From: Chlorobium sp. | GTDB taxonomy: Bacteria; Bacteroidota; Chlorobiia; Chlorobiales; Chlorobiaceae | Length of the DNA stretch: 64,000 nt | Assembly: GCA_005843835.1 (NCBI GenBank) | Contig: SZXZ01000106.1 | Location: forward strand, 23,050 to 87,049 | Direction of reading: 5' to 3' | Part shown: positions 35,401 through 43,658 of the stretch, piece by piece | Layout of the letters: each line of letters opens with the position of its first letter | Numbering within the stretch: the stretch's first letter is position 1 | The notes under the pieces: generated by a model | The model's input: only the letters and a program-made list of their open reading frames with translations | Databases searched by the model: none | What the model was told of the DNA's origin: nothing | Position numbers and translations under genes: made by a program

Positions 35401-35675
35401 TCAGGCATAGATGTAGAATAGACATAATCAACGCCGGGAATTTCGGTCAATGTCCTCTCAATCGGCTTGGCAACACGTGCTTCAATCTCGGACGGTGCAG
35501 CACCAGGAAAAGGGATAAAAAGATCAACCATTGGCACTACAATCTGGGGCTCTTCCTCTCGGGGAGTCATAAATGTGGCCATAATTCCCACAAGCAGAGA
35601 GGCCACCATCAAGAGTGGCGTAATCTTTGAATTGATAAACTGTTTTGCAAGTTTACCAGCAATACCTTCATTCAT
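32469..35675 (-). CDS. RND-family efflux transporter permease (AcrB/CusA-like)
   Basis: 1068 aa: GIAGKLAKQFINSKITPLLMVASLLVGIMA, IFVTGIVVDDSIIIAENI, MIALAGIMVRNSVLLIDFI. Confidence 0.95.
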   Translation of the reverse strand: MNEGIAGKLAKQFINSKITPLLMVASLLVGIMATFMTPREEEPQIVVPMVDLFIPFPGAAPSEIEARVAKPIERTLTEIPGVDYVYSTSMPDVALVTVRYKVGEDAEKSMVKLWSTLMKNMDKMPQGVQFPLMKKVSIDDVPVLNLTFWSKSKDPFQIRKTAVVVADELKKIKNIGDVEIKGGLKRQIKIVLDKQKLLKYNVSPLQITRQVQMANSQMTSGDFKQMNQEIVVRTGKFLESASDVGNIVVGIYGASPVYLRDVASVVDGPEEVNNYNFFGWAAAAPHGSVSGEYPAVTLTVAKRKGGDASLLADKVMARVSGLRQTVIPADVTVTETRNYGATASEKVMTLLEHLLMAVVAVTIVVGFFLGWRGSLVVLASVPITFALTLLIYYLLDYSLNRVTLFALIFVTGIVVDDSIIIAENIHRHFAMKRQPKLQAAITAINEVGNPTILATFTVIAAVLPMVFVSGLMGPYMSPMPIGASLAMIFSLLVALIATPWLSFRLLKTESGHHEEYDVTKTGYYKVFNTILSPFIESPVKRWMAFGVVGLMLFGAIALVPLKAVQMKMLPFDNKNEFQVILDMPEGTSLEQTARVAKEVSAYLKTIPEVSSYQYYVGTNAPINFNGLVRHYYLRQKANMADIQVNLVHKGERKAQSHDIAKRVRPGVQQIAQRYNGNAKIVEIPPGPPVMSTLVAEIYGPTQSEQIALATEVKKVFKETPGVVDIDWLVEADQKVYNLVVNKERAAFRGVSAEQIAQTLRMSLAGMDVGLIHTANELDPVTIQVRLPQSDRTSLHDLSGIFVQSQGMGTLTTRLRAGEMIPLSELVKVEEKIQDKSIYHKDLRRVVYVTADVAGATESPVYAMLDMDKKIQKLKLPAGYSINPLYTASPTTEDKLSMKWDGEWQITFEVFRDLGTAFAVVLVIIYLLIIGWFQSFKTPLIMMIAIPLSLVGIIPGHMLHGAFFTATSMIGMIALAGIMVRNSVLLIDFIQIRRAEGIELKQAVIESAAVRTRPIILTSGAVVIGSIVMLFDPIFQGLAISLIWGGILSTILTLVVVPIVYYMAEKKSK

Positions 35676-36091
35676 TTGCTCTGAACCTCCTCAGTCACAC
35701 GCGGACCCTTTTTTACGGTTACACCTTCATTAAGCGCGGGATTATAGGTTCCCACAACAAACTCTCCTTTATCCAACCCACCGAGAACAACAAGATCATC
35801 TTTCAACAATCGACCTGTTCTTATCCATCGCAGAATCAACCGGTCATCAGCTCCAACAACAAGAATACCGGTGAGCTCCCCTTTTCGAACTATCGCCGAC
35901 TTCGGGACAAGCAGAATTTCAGCTCCCCCTGACTCTCCACTTGTTCGAACAGAAATAATATTTTCAACTGTTACCGGAAGATCCGGCGACCCGTTCTTTA
36001 CTGACTTCAACTCCTGGCTGCTGCACCCGTAAAAAAAGAGGGGGATTGCAACAGAGATAAGCATCAATCTTTTTGTTCCATCAATTCGCAT
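35672..36091 (-). CDS. Short MFP/HlyD-like lipoprotein lacking the hairpin and lipoyl region
   Basis: Lipobox-like LFFYGCSS; C-terminal MFP signature VPKSAIVRKGELTGILVV...LRWIRTGRLLKDDLVVLGGLDKGEFVV. Only 139 aa; overlaps the RND start by 4 nt. Confidence 0.8.
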   Translation of the reverse strand: MRIDGTKRLMLISVAIPLFFYGCSSQELKSVKNGSPDLPVTVENIISVRTSGESGGAEILLVPKSAIVRKGELTGILVVGADDRLILRWIRTGRLLKDDLVVLGGLDKGEFVVGTYNPALNEGVTVKKGPRVTEEVQSK

Positions 36092-36122
36092 TGCGTTCTG
36101 TCTCTTCAGTTATTAAATCCTT

Positions 36123-37448
36123 TCAGTTTCCACGGTAATAGGCAAGCTCACTTTTAGCCACACACAAATCATACTTCGCCTGGTTCAACCTCATTTTCGC
36201 ATAGGTATTGGCCTGCTCCCTCATTAAAAGCTCAAAGGTCATAGCCATGCCTGTTTTATACTGAGCCCCTATATAATCAAGACTGACTTTACTCTCTTCA
36301 ATTGACTTCCGGGCAACGGCGATTCTTGCTTGAGCAGTTTTCATCGACCGTATTGATTTTTTCACTTCAGCAATGCTGCTATTCCTTGTGTTCTCATAGT
36401 TATACATTGCCTCGCGCTCCTGGGCTTTCGCTTCCTGGATACGACCGGATGAAGCCATCCCATCGAAAATGTTCCATTGCACATTCATACCTGCGGCCCA
36501 GCTTGAACCACCACTGAAAATATTGTCACTATGCAAGTTGGTCTGCAAGAATGCGTTCACACGAGGAAGCCTTGATGCACGGGCCATATCTGCCTGATAA
36601 CCGGCAATCTGTCTGCTTGTTTCGAGTGCTTTGAGATCAGCTCTATTGTCTTGAATAGTTTTATCATCCCGCTCTGGCACTACACCCTCAACAACCAGAT
36701 CATCGGTTGGAACAATAGCCACTGATGCATCGATATGCAGCATCACTTTGAGGGCATCTGTCGCATCCTTTATCGCATCGTGCAGCATCAACTTCTGTTC
36801 CTGAAGCTCTGATAGTCTAACCTCCGTTGAAAGTTTGTCGGACTTTGTCATCAATCCTGCACTAAAAGCTTTTGCCGCCTCATTACTGTGCCCCTGCATG
36901 GTTTTTATTGACTGTTCGACAGCTTCAATATTTTTTCGTGCAAGGATAAGTCCGTAGTAGACTTTGCTGACCTGAAAACTGATGGTCTCCTCAGTCCTGA
37001 CAGCCATATGCTCCTCAGCTTTTTTTGCAGTTAACGCTATGGTCCGGCCTAGTGCTGCATCAGCGTTATAAACAGGCTGAGTAACCTGAAGAGAAGTATT
37101 AAAATCGTTGATAACATTGGGATTATTCAGCTTTTCAGGTAAAAAATCTGTAGCCTGAATACTGCTCTGTTGCAGTTTAAAGACAAGCGCAGCTCCAGGA
37201 TCGTTCGTCACCATGAGGGTCTCCGACAAGGTGACTTTCGGTAACGACGACTGACGGGTCTGAACCACCCTTGCCTCGGCCTGATCGATGCGGCTGCGAG
37301 AAGCCTTAATGGAAGAATTGTTCTGACGGGCCATTGAGATGGCGTCAGTAAGAGAAAGTTTCATGGTTGTTTCACCGGCATTTGCTTGAAGCGGCAAGCT
37401 CAGTGACCCCGCAACACAAAAACCGATCAATGCTTTATATACCTTCAT
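36123..37448 (-). CDS. TolC-family outer-membrane efflux protein
   Basis: Signal peptide, LSLTDAISMARQNNSSIKASRSRIDQAEARV, repeated OEP coiled-coil segments. Confidence 0.93.
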   Translation of the reverse strand: MKVYKALIGFCVAGSLSLPLQANAGETTMKLSLTDAISMARQNNSSIKASRSRIDQAEARVVQTRQSSLPKVTLSETLMVTNDPGAALVFKLQQSSIQATDFLPEKLNNPNVINDFNTSLQVTQPVYNADAALGRTIALTAKKAEEHMAVRTEETISFQVSKVYYGLILARKNIEAVEQSIKTMQGHSNEAAKAFSAGLMTKSDKLSTEVRLSELQEQKLMLHDAIKDATDALKVMLHIDASVAIVPTDDLVVEGVVPERDDKTIQDNRADLKALETSRQIAGYQADMARASRLPRVNAFLQTNLHSDNIFSGGSSWAAGMNVQWNIFDGMASSGRIQEAKAQEREAMYNYENTRNSSIAEVKKSIRSMKTAQARIAVARKSIEESKVSLDYIGAQYKTGMAMTFELLMREQANTYAKMRLNQAKYDLCVAKSELAYYRGN

Positions 37449-37454
37449 AGTGTG

Positions 37455-37706
37455 CTACTGTTTTGAAATGAGTTTTAAAATCTTTTCTACACTTTCCGAG
37501 TCATCATGATTCATGCACTTCTTAAGGTTACGCTGGAGGACAATCGAAAAGGTATTGTCAAGAGCGGCCTTTGCTGCCTGAAACTGGATAATAACCTGGG
37601 CACATTCCTCTTCCCGTTCAATCATCCTGGTTAATCCCTCAATCTGACCACCCACCCTTTTAAGGCGAAGTATCACATCGTTCATTGAATTACCGCTTGT
37701 ATCCAT
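37455..37706 (-). CDS. CsoR/FrmR/CstR-family (DUF156) transcriptional repressor
   Basis: ILRLKRVGGQIEGLTRMIEREEECAQVIIQFQAAKAALDNTFSIVLQRNLKKC. Start taken at 37706 rather than 37853. Confidence 0.92.
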   Translation of the reverse strand: MDTSGNSMNDVILRLKRVGGQIEGLTRMIEREEECAQVIIQFQAAKAALDNTFSIVLQRNLKKCMNHDDSESVEKILKLISKQ

Positions 37707-37734
37707 TATAATCAATCGATTTGTAATTATACCC

Positions 37735-37751
37735 ATACCCCGTAAGGGTAT
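37735..37751. promoter_or_regulatory. Candidate CsoR/CstR operator
   Basis: Palindrome ATACCC-CGTAA-GGGTAT about 30 bp upstream of the regulator ATG. Confidence 0.65.
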
Positions 37752-37815
37752 AAAAATATTAAAAAAAAGATGAGGAGCAAACAGTTTTATTTTGCCTGCA
37801 ACAGTGCTTTGAAAA

Positions 37816-38523
37816 TTATCTGAGGCTGGAGATCTTATTTCCTGAGCTTGCAATAATCATTTCAGGAATGGAGCAGCAAATATCTGACTTCACCTGACAA
37901 AGCATGCTTTCGGTTGCCTGCTGCATGATTTGAGACATGATCGTTTCAGTCATAAACTTGAGAATGCCTTCAGGCATGAGATTTAAAGGAAAAGTAAGAT
38001 CAAAATCAAGTGAAATATCAGTATCGAAATAAACTGACGTTCTGTCATCCTTTTGATGAAGAAGACATATTTCAGAACTTGCCTTGCCTACAAAGGTATG
38101 GGGCGAATCTGATTCAAAGTCAGGAAAGTCAAGAACAGGACTCCAGCGAATCCACTTGCCTTTACCATTGAAATGAGCTCCGTTTTTTAATTTGGCTGCA
38201 AACTTCTTTTGAACGCTTTCATCAAGATCAGCAAGCAAAAAGCTTTCTTCCTGCTGGCGAACAAAAAAAACTGCAGTAATCGGATGATTTCGAGGATCGG
38301 CTACCTGAAATACCCATTGAAATATGTCCAGATGCATAAAATACTTAACATTAGTGCAATAAGGATTACACTTGATCAGTTTTTCATGATTTGCAAAATA
38401 GACACTTGATTCATGCAAACATGAATCAAGTACGATATGCGCATTACTTTTACCAACGACTTCCATGATATACAAAAAAATTAGAGTCCACGAATGATCT
38501 GTGGTTTTTCTAACGCTTGCCAT
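37816..38523 (-). CDS. Conserved hypothetical, possibly DUF1997-like
   Basis: Soluble START-like pattern (IVLDSCLHESSVYFANHEKL... FHLDIFQWVFQVAD-type segments). An alternative start MEVVGKSN at 38466 is plausible. Confidence 0.5.
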   Translation of the reverse strand: MASVRKTTDHSWTLIFLYIMEVVGKSNAHIVLDSCLHESSVYFANHEKLIKCNPYCTNVKYFMHLDIFQWVFQVADPRNHPITAVFFVRQQEESFLLADLDESVQKKFAAKLKNGAHFNGKGKWIRWSPVLDFPDFESDSPHTFVGKASSEICLLHQKDDRTSVYFDTDISLDFDLTFPLNLMPEGILKFMTETIMSQIMQQATESMLCQVKSDICCSIPEMIIASSGNKISSLR

Positions 38524-38651
38524 GATCAGAGAGTTCCTGACGAAAGCGTTGAACTCTCCGTAGAAAATTCATATCTGAAAAATTGTCGATGCCTTGCTTT
38601 TCTTAAGCTCTAGTGGATCATTGGTACCGCAACAAGCTTATAAGCCCTTTT

Positions 38652-38987
38652 TTATCCTTTTGGTTTCAAGCCTTCAGTGATTTTATCGAGTGATTTTGAA
38701 AGCATTTTCAGAGTCATATCAATAACTTTTAATTGCGAAACCCCGATATCAGCCAAAGAATCACACAAAAACTTGAAGGTTGCAACGGTATCAATAACCG
38801 GCTCAGAAGTTGCAGGTGCTGATACTGCTTGTTTAGACTGCCCAGAAGTTCTCTCTGCGGTAACGGCGGGGGGCCTGTTGGGAGCCTTTTCTGCTGGGGG
38901 TGGTTGGGTTATCGAACTCGAATTGTCATTACCGGATAAAGAATCTTTCTTAAATCTGGCAAAAAAACCGCCTTTTTCTTGTGACAT
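38652..38987 (-). CDS. Small conserved hypothetical with Pro/Ala-rich linker and C-terminal amphipathic segment
   Basis: MSQEKGGFFARFKKDSLSG... ATFKFLCDSLADIGVSQLKVIDMTLKMLSKSLDKITEGLKPKG; start at 38987 preferred. Confidence 0.65.
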   Translation of the reverse strand: MSQEKGGFFARFKKDSLSGNDNSSSITQPPPAEKAPNRPPAVTAERTSGQSKQAVSAPATSEPVIDTVATFKFLCDSLADIGVSQLKVIDMTLKMLSKSLDKITEGLKPKG

Positions 38988-39054
38988 AATAATAATATTG
39001 TTTTTAACATATAAAAATAAAAGCACCGGCTAGACCTATCGAAGCATGTTGCAA

Positions 39055-39684
39055 TCAGGTTCCACCCAATTCATCCCTTGCGATCTCAAGCATTTCAAGA
39101 GTAATTTCCTTATATCCCATTTTATCAGCATACTCTTCAGCCATTGTCCTGAACCTTGCCTGAAGAAAGGATGGAAGCCCCTGTAGCCATTCCTGCGCTT
39201 CTTCAGTCCATTTGGCGGACAAAACTGCCCGCAACTTCAAACTTTTATTGTACTCGTGAAGCACATCCAGAACAAATTCGTCTATAACCGTCTTGTCTGA
39301 AAGAACATCAGGCGGAAATATTTTTTCAACAAGGATTTTATTTGTAACAAGATGGATTTTTAACTGAGGAAGATAAAGAACTGTTGCGATAGTCTCAGAA
39401 CTGCCGCACATCAGGAACAAAGCCACCTTTTTTCTTTTCAGACTCTTTTTCAGATTTCCTTGAATCAAGGCTCCCAATAACTGGGAGGAAACAATAAAAT
39501 TGTACACGGGGGCACCAAGAATAACAAGATCAAAATCCTTGATAAAGCCGTAATTCGCTAATGCTTTGCATTTTGCCTTTTCAACGTATATCCCTGCTTC
39601 CGCTAATTTGAGCCCAATAGTATCTATAAGAGTTTCTGTAGAACCGTTTTTTGTTCTGCTATCGTACAAAATAACAGCTTTCAT
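39055..39684 (-). CDS. Flavodoxin-like domain fused to a PCP_red-like C-terminal domain
   Basis: N-terminal MKAVILYDSRTKNGSTETLIDTI and VILGAPVYNF (flavodoxin-like); C-terminal WTEEAQEWLQGLPSFLQARFRTMAEEYADKMGYKEITLEMLEIARDELGG resembles the BchB/ChlB C-terminal small domain. Confidence 0.8.
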   Translation of the reverse strand: MKAVILYDSRTKNGSTETLIDTIGLKLAEAGIYVEKAKCKALANYGFIKDFDLVILGAPVYNFIVSSQLLGALIQGNLKKSLKRKKVALFLMCGSSETIATVLYLPQLKIHLVTNKILVEKIFPPDVLSDKTVIDEFVLDVLHEYNKSLKLRAVLSAKWTEEAQEWLQGLPSFLQARFRTMAEEYADKMGYKEITLEMLEIARDELGGT

Positions 39685-40130
39685 GGATTGACAGGAAAAA
39701 GGTTGTTAAAAAAATTGTGTTCGGTTACCTCAATTATGGGCGGAGAAAAATACTTGCCTTCTCAATCCTCAAATATATTACATAATACTGCTCAATAGGA
39801 AAGCTTTTACAGCAAAAAAGAACCTTATAACGCCAAATAGACCTGCACTTAGCAGATACCGTTCACTTTCATAACAGTTATGTTTACTAGTATAAGAGAA
39901 AGGCACAGTTCCTGCTAAATTTATAAATAATATAACGTCTTGTAACTACAGTTATCCCTTCTACACTTGATGTTTCTGATCTCGATACAAGCAAAAACGA
40001 GAGTCCTTATCTATGATTTTTCTATTTGCTCTGGAGTTGAAAATGTTTTAAATTGAGTAAAATCCGGTGTAAAACATCGAAACCAATTTTACATACATAT
40101 CTTTCCTCAAAACACTAAACCAAAAAAACC

Positions 40131-40355
40131 ATGTCAAACGGAACAAATGATGTATCAGGCGCCATCAGCAATCTTATTGATACCTTGGGAAAGCTTGCTC
40201 AGCAGCAGGTAGAATTGCTGACCAGCGGAATCAAAACTGCAACTGCGCTTATCGAGCCTCTTGGAAAAACAGCTACCGATCTTGCCGGCAGCGTTGTTAA
40301 TGCATTGACTCAGGTATTGCAGTCCGTAACAGCAGCTATTACTCCTAAAAAGTAA
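40131..40355 (+). CDS. csmB: Chlorosome envelope protein CsmB/CsmF family
   Basis: 74 aa MSNGTNDVSGAISNLIDTLGKLAQQQVELLTSGIKTATALIEPLGKTATDLAGSVVNALTQVLQSVTAAITPKK matches the CsmB/F pattern. Confidence 0.88.
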   Translation: MSNGTNDVSGAISNLIDTLGKLAQQQVELLTSGIKTATALIEPLGKTATDLAGSVVNALTQVLQSVTAAITPKK

Positions 40356-40370
40356 GAGCTACATTTTGTT

Positions 40371-40410
40371 AAAAAAGCACCTTATATACAAAGTATAGGG
40401 TGCTTTTTTT
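40371..40410 (+). terminator. Terminator downstream of csmB
   Basis: AAAAAAGCACCTTATA...TATAGGGTGCTTTTTTT hairpin plus T-run. Confidence 0.85.
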
Positions 40411-40444
40411 TTGCTTTTCGTAATGGATTCTCAGCATTATCGTA

Positions 40445-41494
40445 ATGCTGATCCCAATTCAAACGATCCTGAATGAGACAGTAGAAGGTATGACCATCCC
40501 GAATAAGATCACTCAACTGCACAACATACATTGCTCCAAAACTCTTTCAGTTACAAAAATTCAGGGAGATGCTTCAAGCCGTCAGTATTTCAGGGTAACG
40601 GGTACGCAAGGCTCCTCTATTGCATGTTACGACCCAATATTCAAGGCCTCAGCCCCGGAAACATACACTTTTCTGCGACTGCACACCCTGTTATCTCAAC
40701 ATGCCATTCCTGTTCCTGCTCTTATCGCTACTGATGCTGAAAATGGCCTTCTGCTTCTAGAAGACTGCGGGAACCTCCTCCTGCAGAACGTTTTTGGCTC
40801 ATCATTAGAGCCAACCGTTCCGCAACTGTATCGTGATACAATTGATATCCTTTTAAAAATTCAGATGATACGTGGTAATCAAAACAACATTCCTTTCAGT
40901 ATTTGTTTTGACCATGAAAAACTCATGTTTGAATTTGATTTTTTTATCCAGCACGGTTTGCTTGATTTCTTTTTACCATCATTCGATCAACAAACGATTT
41001 CAAGATTACGGCATGAATTTGAATCCATAGCAGAGATTCTCGTTAAACCCAGGCACTTTGTGCTGAACCACCGGGATTATCATAGCCGCAATATTCTTAT
41101 ATATCTTGGAAAGCCTGTGATTATTGACTTTCAGGATGCCCGTATGGGCCTTCCCCAATATGATGCCGTTTCCCTTATAAGGGATTCCTATGTTAAGCTC
41201 GAGTCATCGCTTGCTGAAGAGTTGAAGGCGTATCACTATAACTCCCTTTACAGCAACAGACTGACCACCATGAGTTTCGACGAATACCTTTATTATTTCG
41301 ATATCATGGGTTTTCAGAGAAATATCAAGGCAATAGGTACCTTTTGTTATCAGTCCAGAGTTAAAAAAAACTCTACATTTGAACACTCCATAGCACCGAC
41401 GCTTGATTATCTGCACAATTATTTTAACGAAAGAAAAGAGCTGAAAAGGGCCGGGGAAATCCTTCAGCCTCTTTTTCACCACACAAGCAAATGA
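40445..41494 (+). CDS. amgK: AmgK-like N-acetylmuramate/N-acetylglucosamine anomeric kinase (APH fold)
   Basis: IQGDASSRQYFRVTG, LNHRDYHSRNILI and IDFQDARMGLPQYDAVSLI; overlaps the MurU-like gene by 4 nt. Confidence 0.85.
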   Translation: MLIPIQTILNETVEGMTIPNKITQLHNIHCSKTLSVTKIQGDASSRQYFRVTGTQGSSIACYDPIFKASAPETYTFLRLHTLLSQHAIPVPALIATDAENGLLLLEDCGNLLLQNVFGSSLEPTVPQLYRDTIDILLKIQMIRGNQNNIPFSICFDHEKLMFEFDFFIQHGLLDFFLPSFDQQTISRLRHEFESIAEILVKPRHFVLNHRDYHSRNILIYLGKPVIIDFQDARMGLPQYDAVSLIRDSYVKLESSLAEELKAYHYNSLYSNRLTTMSFDEYLYYFDIMGFQRNIKAIGTFCYQSRVKKNSTFEHSIAPTLDYLHNYFNERKELKRAGEILQPLFHHTSK

Positions 41495-42429
41495 AAGCAT
41501 TTATCCTCGCTGCGGGCTTCGGTACACGTTTGCGGCCCTTAACTGATCATATCCCCAAACCCCTGATACCAATTCTTAATATCCCAAGCCTTTTTTATAC
41601 TTTTTTTCTCTTAAAGGAAGCAGGGGTCACAGATATTATCTGCAATATCCACCATCATGCGATTGCAATCAAACACTTTATCGAAACAAGCGATTTCTCG
41701 GGACTTTCAATTACGTATTCGGAAGAACCGGTAATTCTTGGGACCGGTGGGGGTCTAAAAAAATGCGAACAACTTCTTGGGACAAAAGAGTTTCTTCTGG
41801 TCAACAGCGACATAATTACCGATATTGATTTCAGGGCACTTATAAGACACCATAAACAGTCCGGCTTGCCGGGAACGCTTGCTCTATATGAGACACCTGA
41901 AGCCACAACCATCGGAACTATTGGAGTTGAAGATGGCCTGGTCAAAGATTTCAATAACCTCCGTAATACTGGACTTGTGTCGTCATGCATTTATACCGGA
42001 ATTGCGGTGCTGAGTCCAAAAATTTTCTTTTTCTTAAAAGAGGAATTTTCAGGAATAGTTGATACAGGATTTACCGGGCTTATTGATAACGGAGGGCTTG
42101 GTTATTACCTGCATGATGGTCTTTGGAAGGATATTGGTGCCATTGAGAAATACTGGCAAACCAATCTTGATAGAACATCCGACATCACCGCTATGTCTTA
42201 CAGGATGAACCATGCAATCGGCATGCAGCCGCATTTTATATCAGCGGAAGCGTACATCGAAGCTGAAACAGAAATTTCATCCTCAGTCATCGGAAAAGGA
42301 TGCCGAATAGGAACAGGCAGTATAATCAGGAATTCGGTCCTTCTGCCGGGAGTAATTGTGAAACCTGGAAGCACTATTATTAACGCTGTTGTCGATCCCT
42401 ATAGTACAAGAGTAATTGAACTTCAGTAA
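41491..42429 (+). CDS. murU: MurU-like MurNAc-1-phosphate nucleotidyltransferase
   Basis: MKAFILAAGFGTRLRPLTDHIPKPLIPI nucleotidyltransferase signature, short C-terminal left-handed helix repeats. Confidence 0.83.
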   Translation: MKAFILAAGFGTRLRPLTDHIPKPLIPILNIPSLFYTFFLLKEAGVTDIICNIHHHAIAIKHFIETSDFSGLSITYSEEPVILGTGGGLKKCEQLLGTKEFLLVNSDIITDIDFRALIRHHKQSGLPGTLALYETPEATTIGTIGVEDGLVKDFNNLRNTGLVSSCIYTGIAVLSPKIFFFLKEEFSGIVDTGFTGLIDNGGLGYYLHDGLWKDIGAIEKYWQTNLDRTSDITAMSYRMNHAIGMQPHFISAEAYIEAETEISSSVIGKGCRIGTGSIIRNSVLLPGVIVKPGSTIINAVVDPYSTRVIELQ

Positions 42430-42448
42430 CAAATAACAGGACATTTGC

Positions 42449-43612
42449 ATGATAGCAACAGGGCTGGATATCCTGCTTGGAAATACCAGCAGCTTTCGTA
42501 ACAGAAGCATAGGCCTGATTGGCAATCAGACCTCTACAACGTATGAATTAAACTATTCATGGAACGCTCTTAAAGAAAAAGGTATTCATCTCAAAAAAAT
42601 ATTTTCGCCTGAACATGGTCTTTATGCTACTGAACAGGATCAGGTCCCGGTAACGTTCCAGCCGGAACTGGAGTCTGAAATTGTAAGTCTTTACGGAGAC
42701 ACCGCGGAATCGCTCATTCCGGATAAAGCACTTCTTGATAACCTTGACCTTATTCTTTTTGATATTCAGGATGTTGGTTCACGCTATTACACCTACGTTA
42801 ACACATTAGCTCTCTTTATGGAGGCTGTATCAGGCAGAAACATTGAAATAATGGTTCTTGATCGCCCAAATCCACTTGGAGGAACCATTATTGAAGGGCC
42901 TCTTCTTGATGCAGCGTACCGATCGTTTGTAGGCATATTTCCAGTACCTGTCCGTCACGGCATGACCGCTGGTGAGCTTGCTTACCTTTACCGTGACTTT
43001 AAAAAACTCGACGTCAACCTGAGTGTTCTTAAAATGGTGGGATGGAAACGTTCAATGCTTTTCCCGGAAACAGGTCTTCCATGGATTCCACCATCGCCGA
43101 ATATGCCCACATATGCTACCGCTGAGGTTTATCCGGGAATGTGCCTTTTTGAAGGGCTCAACGTCTCTGAAGGTCGGGGCACAACAACTCCATTTCAGCT
43201 TTCTGGAGCACCGTTTATTCAGCCTGGAGAATATTCAAGACATTGTAGAAATTATGGGCTCGAAGGGGTTCTTTTTCGCCCGGTTTGGTTCAAGCCGGCA
43301 TTTCACAAATTTTGCGGGGAAGTTATCGGCGGTATTTTTTTACACATTACCGATCACTCCCGCTTCCGATCATTCGCAACAGGAGTTGCCATGACTTCGG
43401 CTCTTCATGAACTTTACCCCGAACACCTGCATTTTCTTGATGGAGTTTATGAATTCAACGATGCACTGCCAGCCTTCGATCTTCTTGCAGGAAACTGCCA
43501 TATCCAAACTTCAATACGAAACGGATGGAATGCCGGCAGTATCATTGCGTCCTGGCAGCAGGATGAAGCTGAATTCTCAGTTATTAAACAGAACTATCAT
43601 CTCTACGATTAA
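42449..43612 (+). CDS. namZ: DUF1343 / NamZ-like exo-beta-N-acetylmuramidase
   Basis: FSPEHGLYATEQDQV, LILFDIQDVGSRYYTYVNTL, VLDRPNPLGG, NVSEGRGTTTPFQLSGAPFI. Confidence 0.88.
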   Translation: MIATGLDILLGNTSSFRNRSIGLIGNQTSTTYELNYSWNALKEKGIHLKKIFSPEHGLYATEQDQVPVTFQPELESEIVSLYGDTAESLIPDKALLDNLDLILFDIQDVGSRYYTYVNTLALFMEAVSGRNIEIMVLDRPNPLGGTIIEGPLLDAAYRSFVGIFPVPVRHGMTAGELAYLYRDFKKLDVNLSVLKMVGWKRSMLFPETGLPWIPPSPNMPTYATAEVYPGMCLFEGLNVSEGRGTTTPFQLSGAPFIQPGEYSRHCRNYGLEGVLFRPVWFKPAFHKFCGEVIGGIFLHITDHSRFRSFATGVAMTSALHELYPEHLHFLDGVYEFNDALPAFDLLAGNCHIQTSIRNGWNAGSIIASWQQDEAEFSVIKQNYHLYD

Positions 43613-43658
43613 CGTCTTTCAGACCCCCCTTTAATTAACGTTCCTGAAACTTCTGACT

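Noticed and set aside
38404-38431. 12-bp perfect hairpin ACTTGATTCATG-CAAA-CATGAATCAAGT
   Set aside because: Lies inside the DUF1997-like CDS; could be chance or a local fold, no supporting T-tract or boundary.
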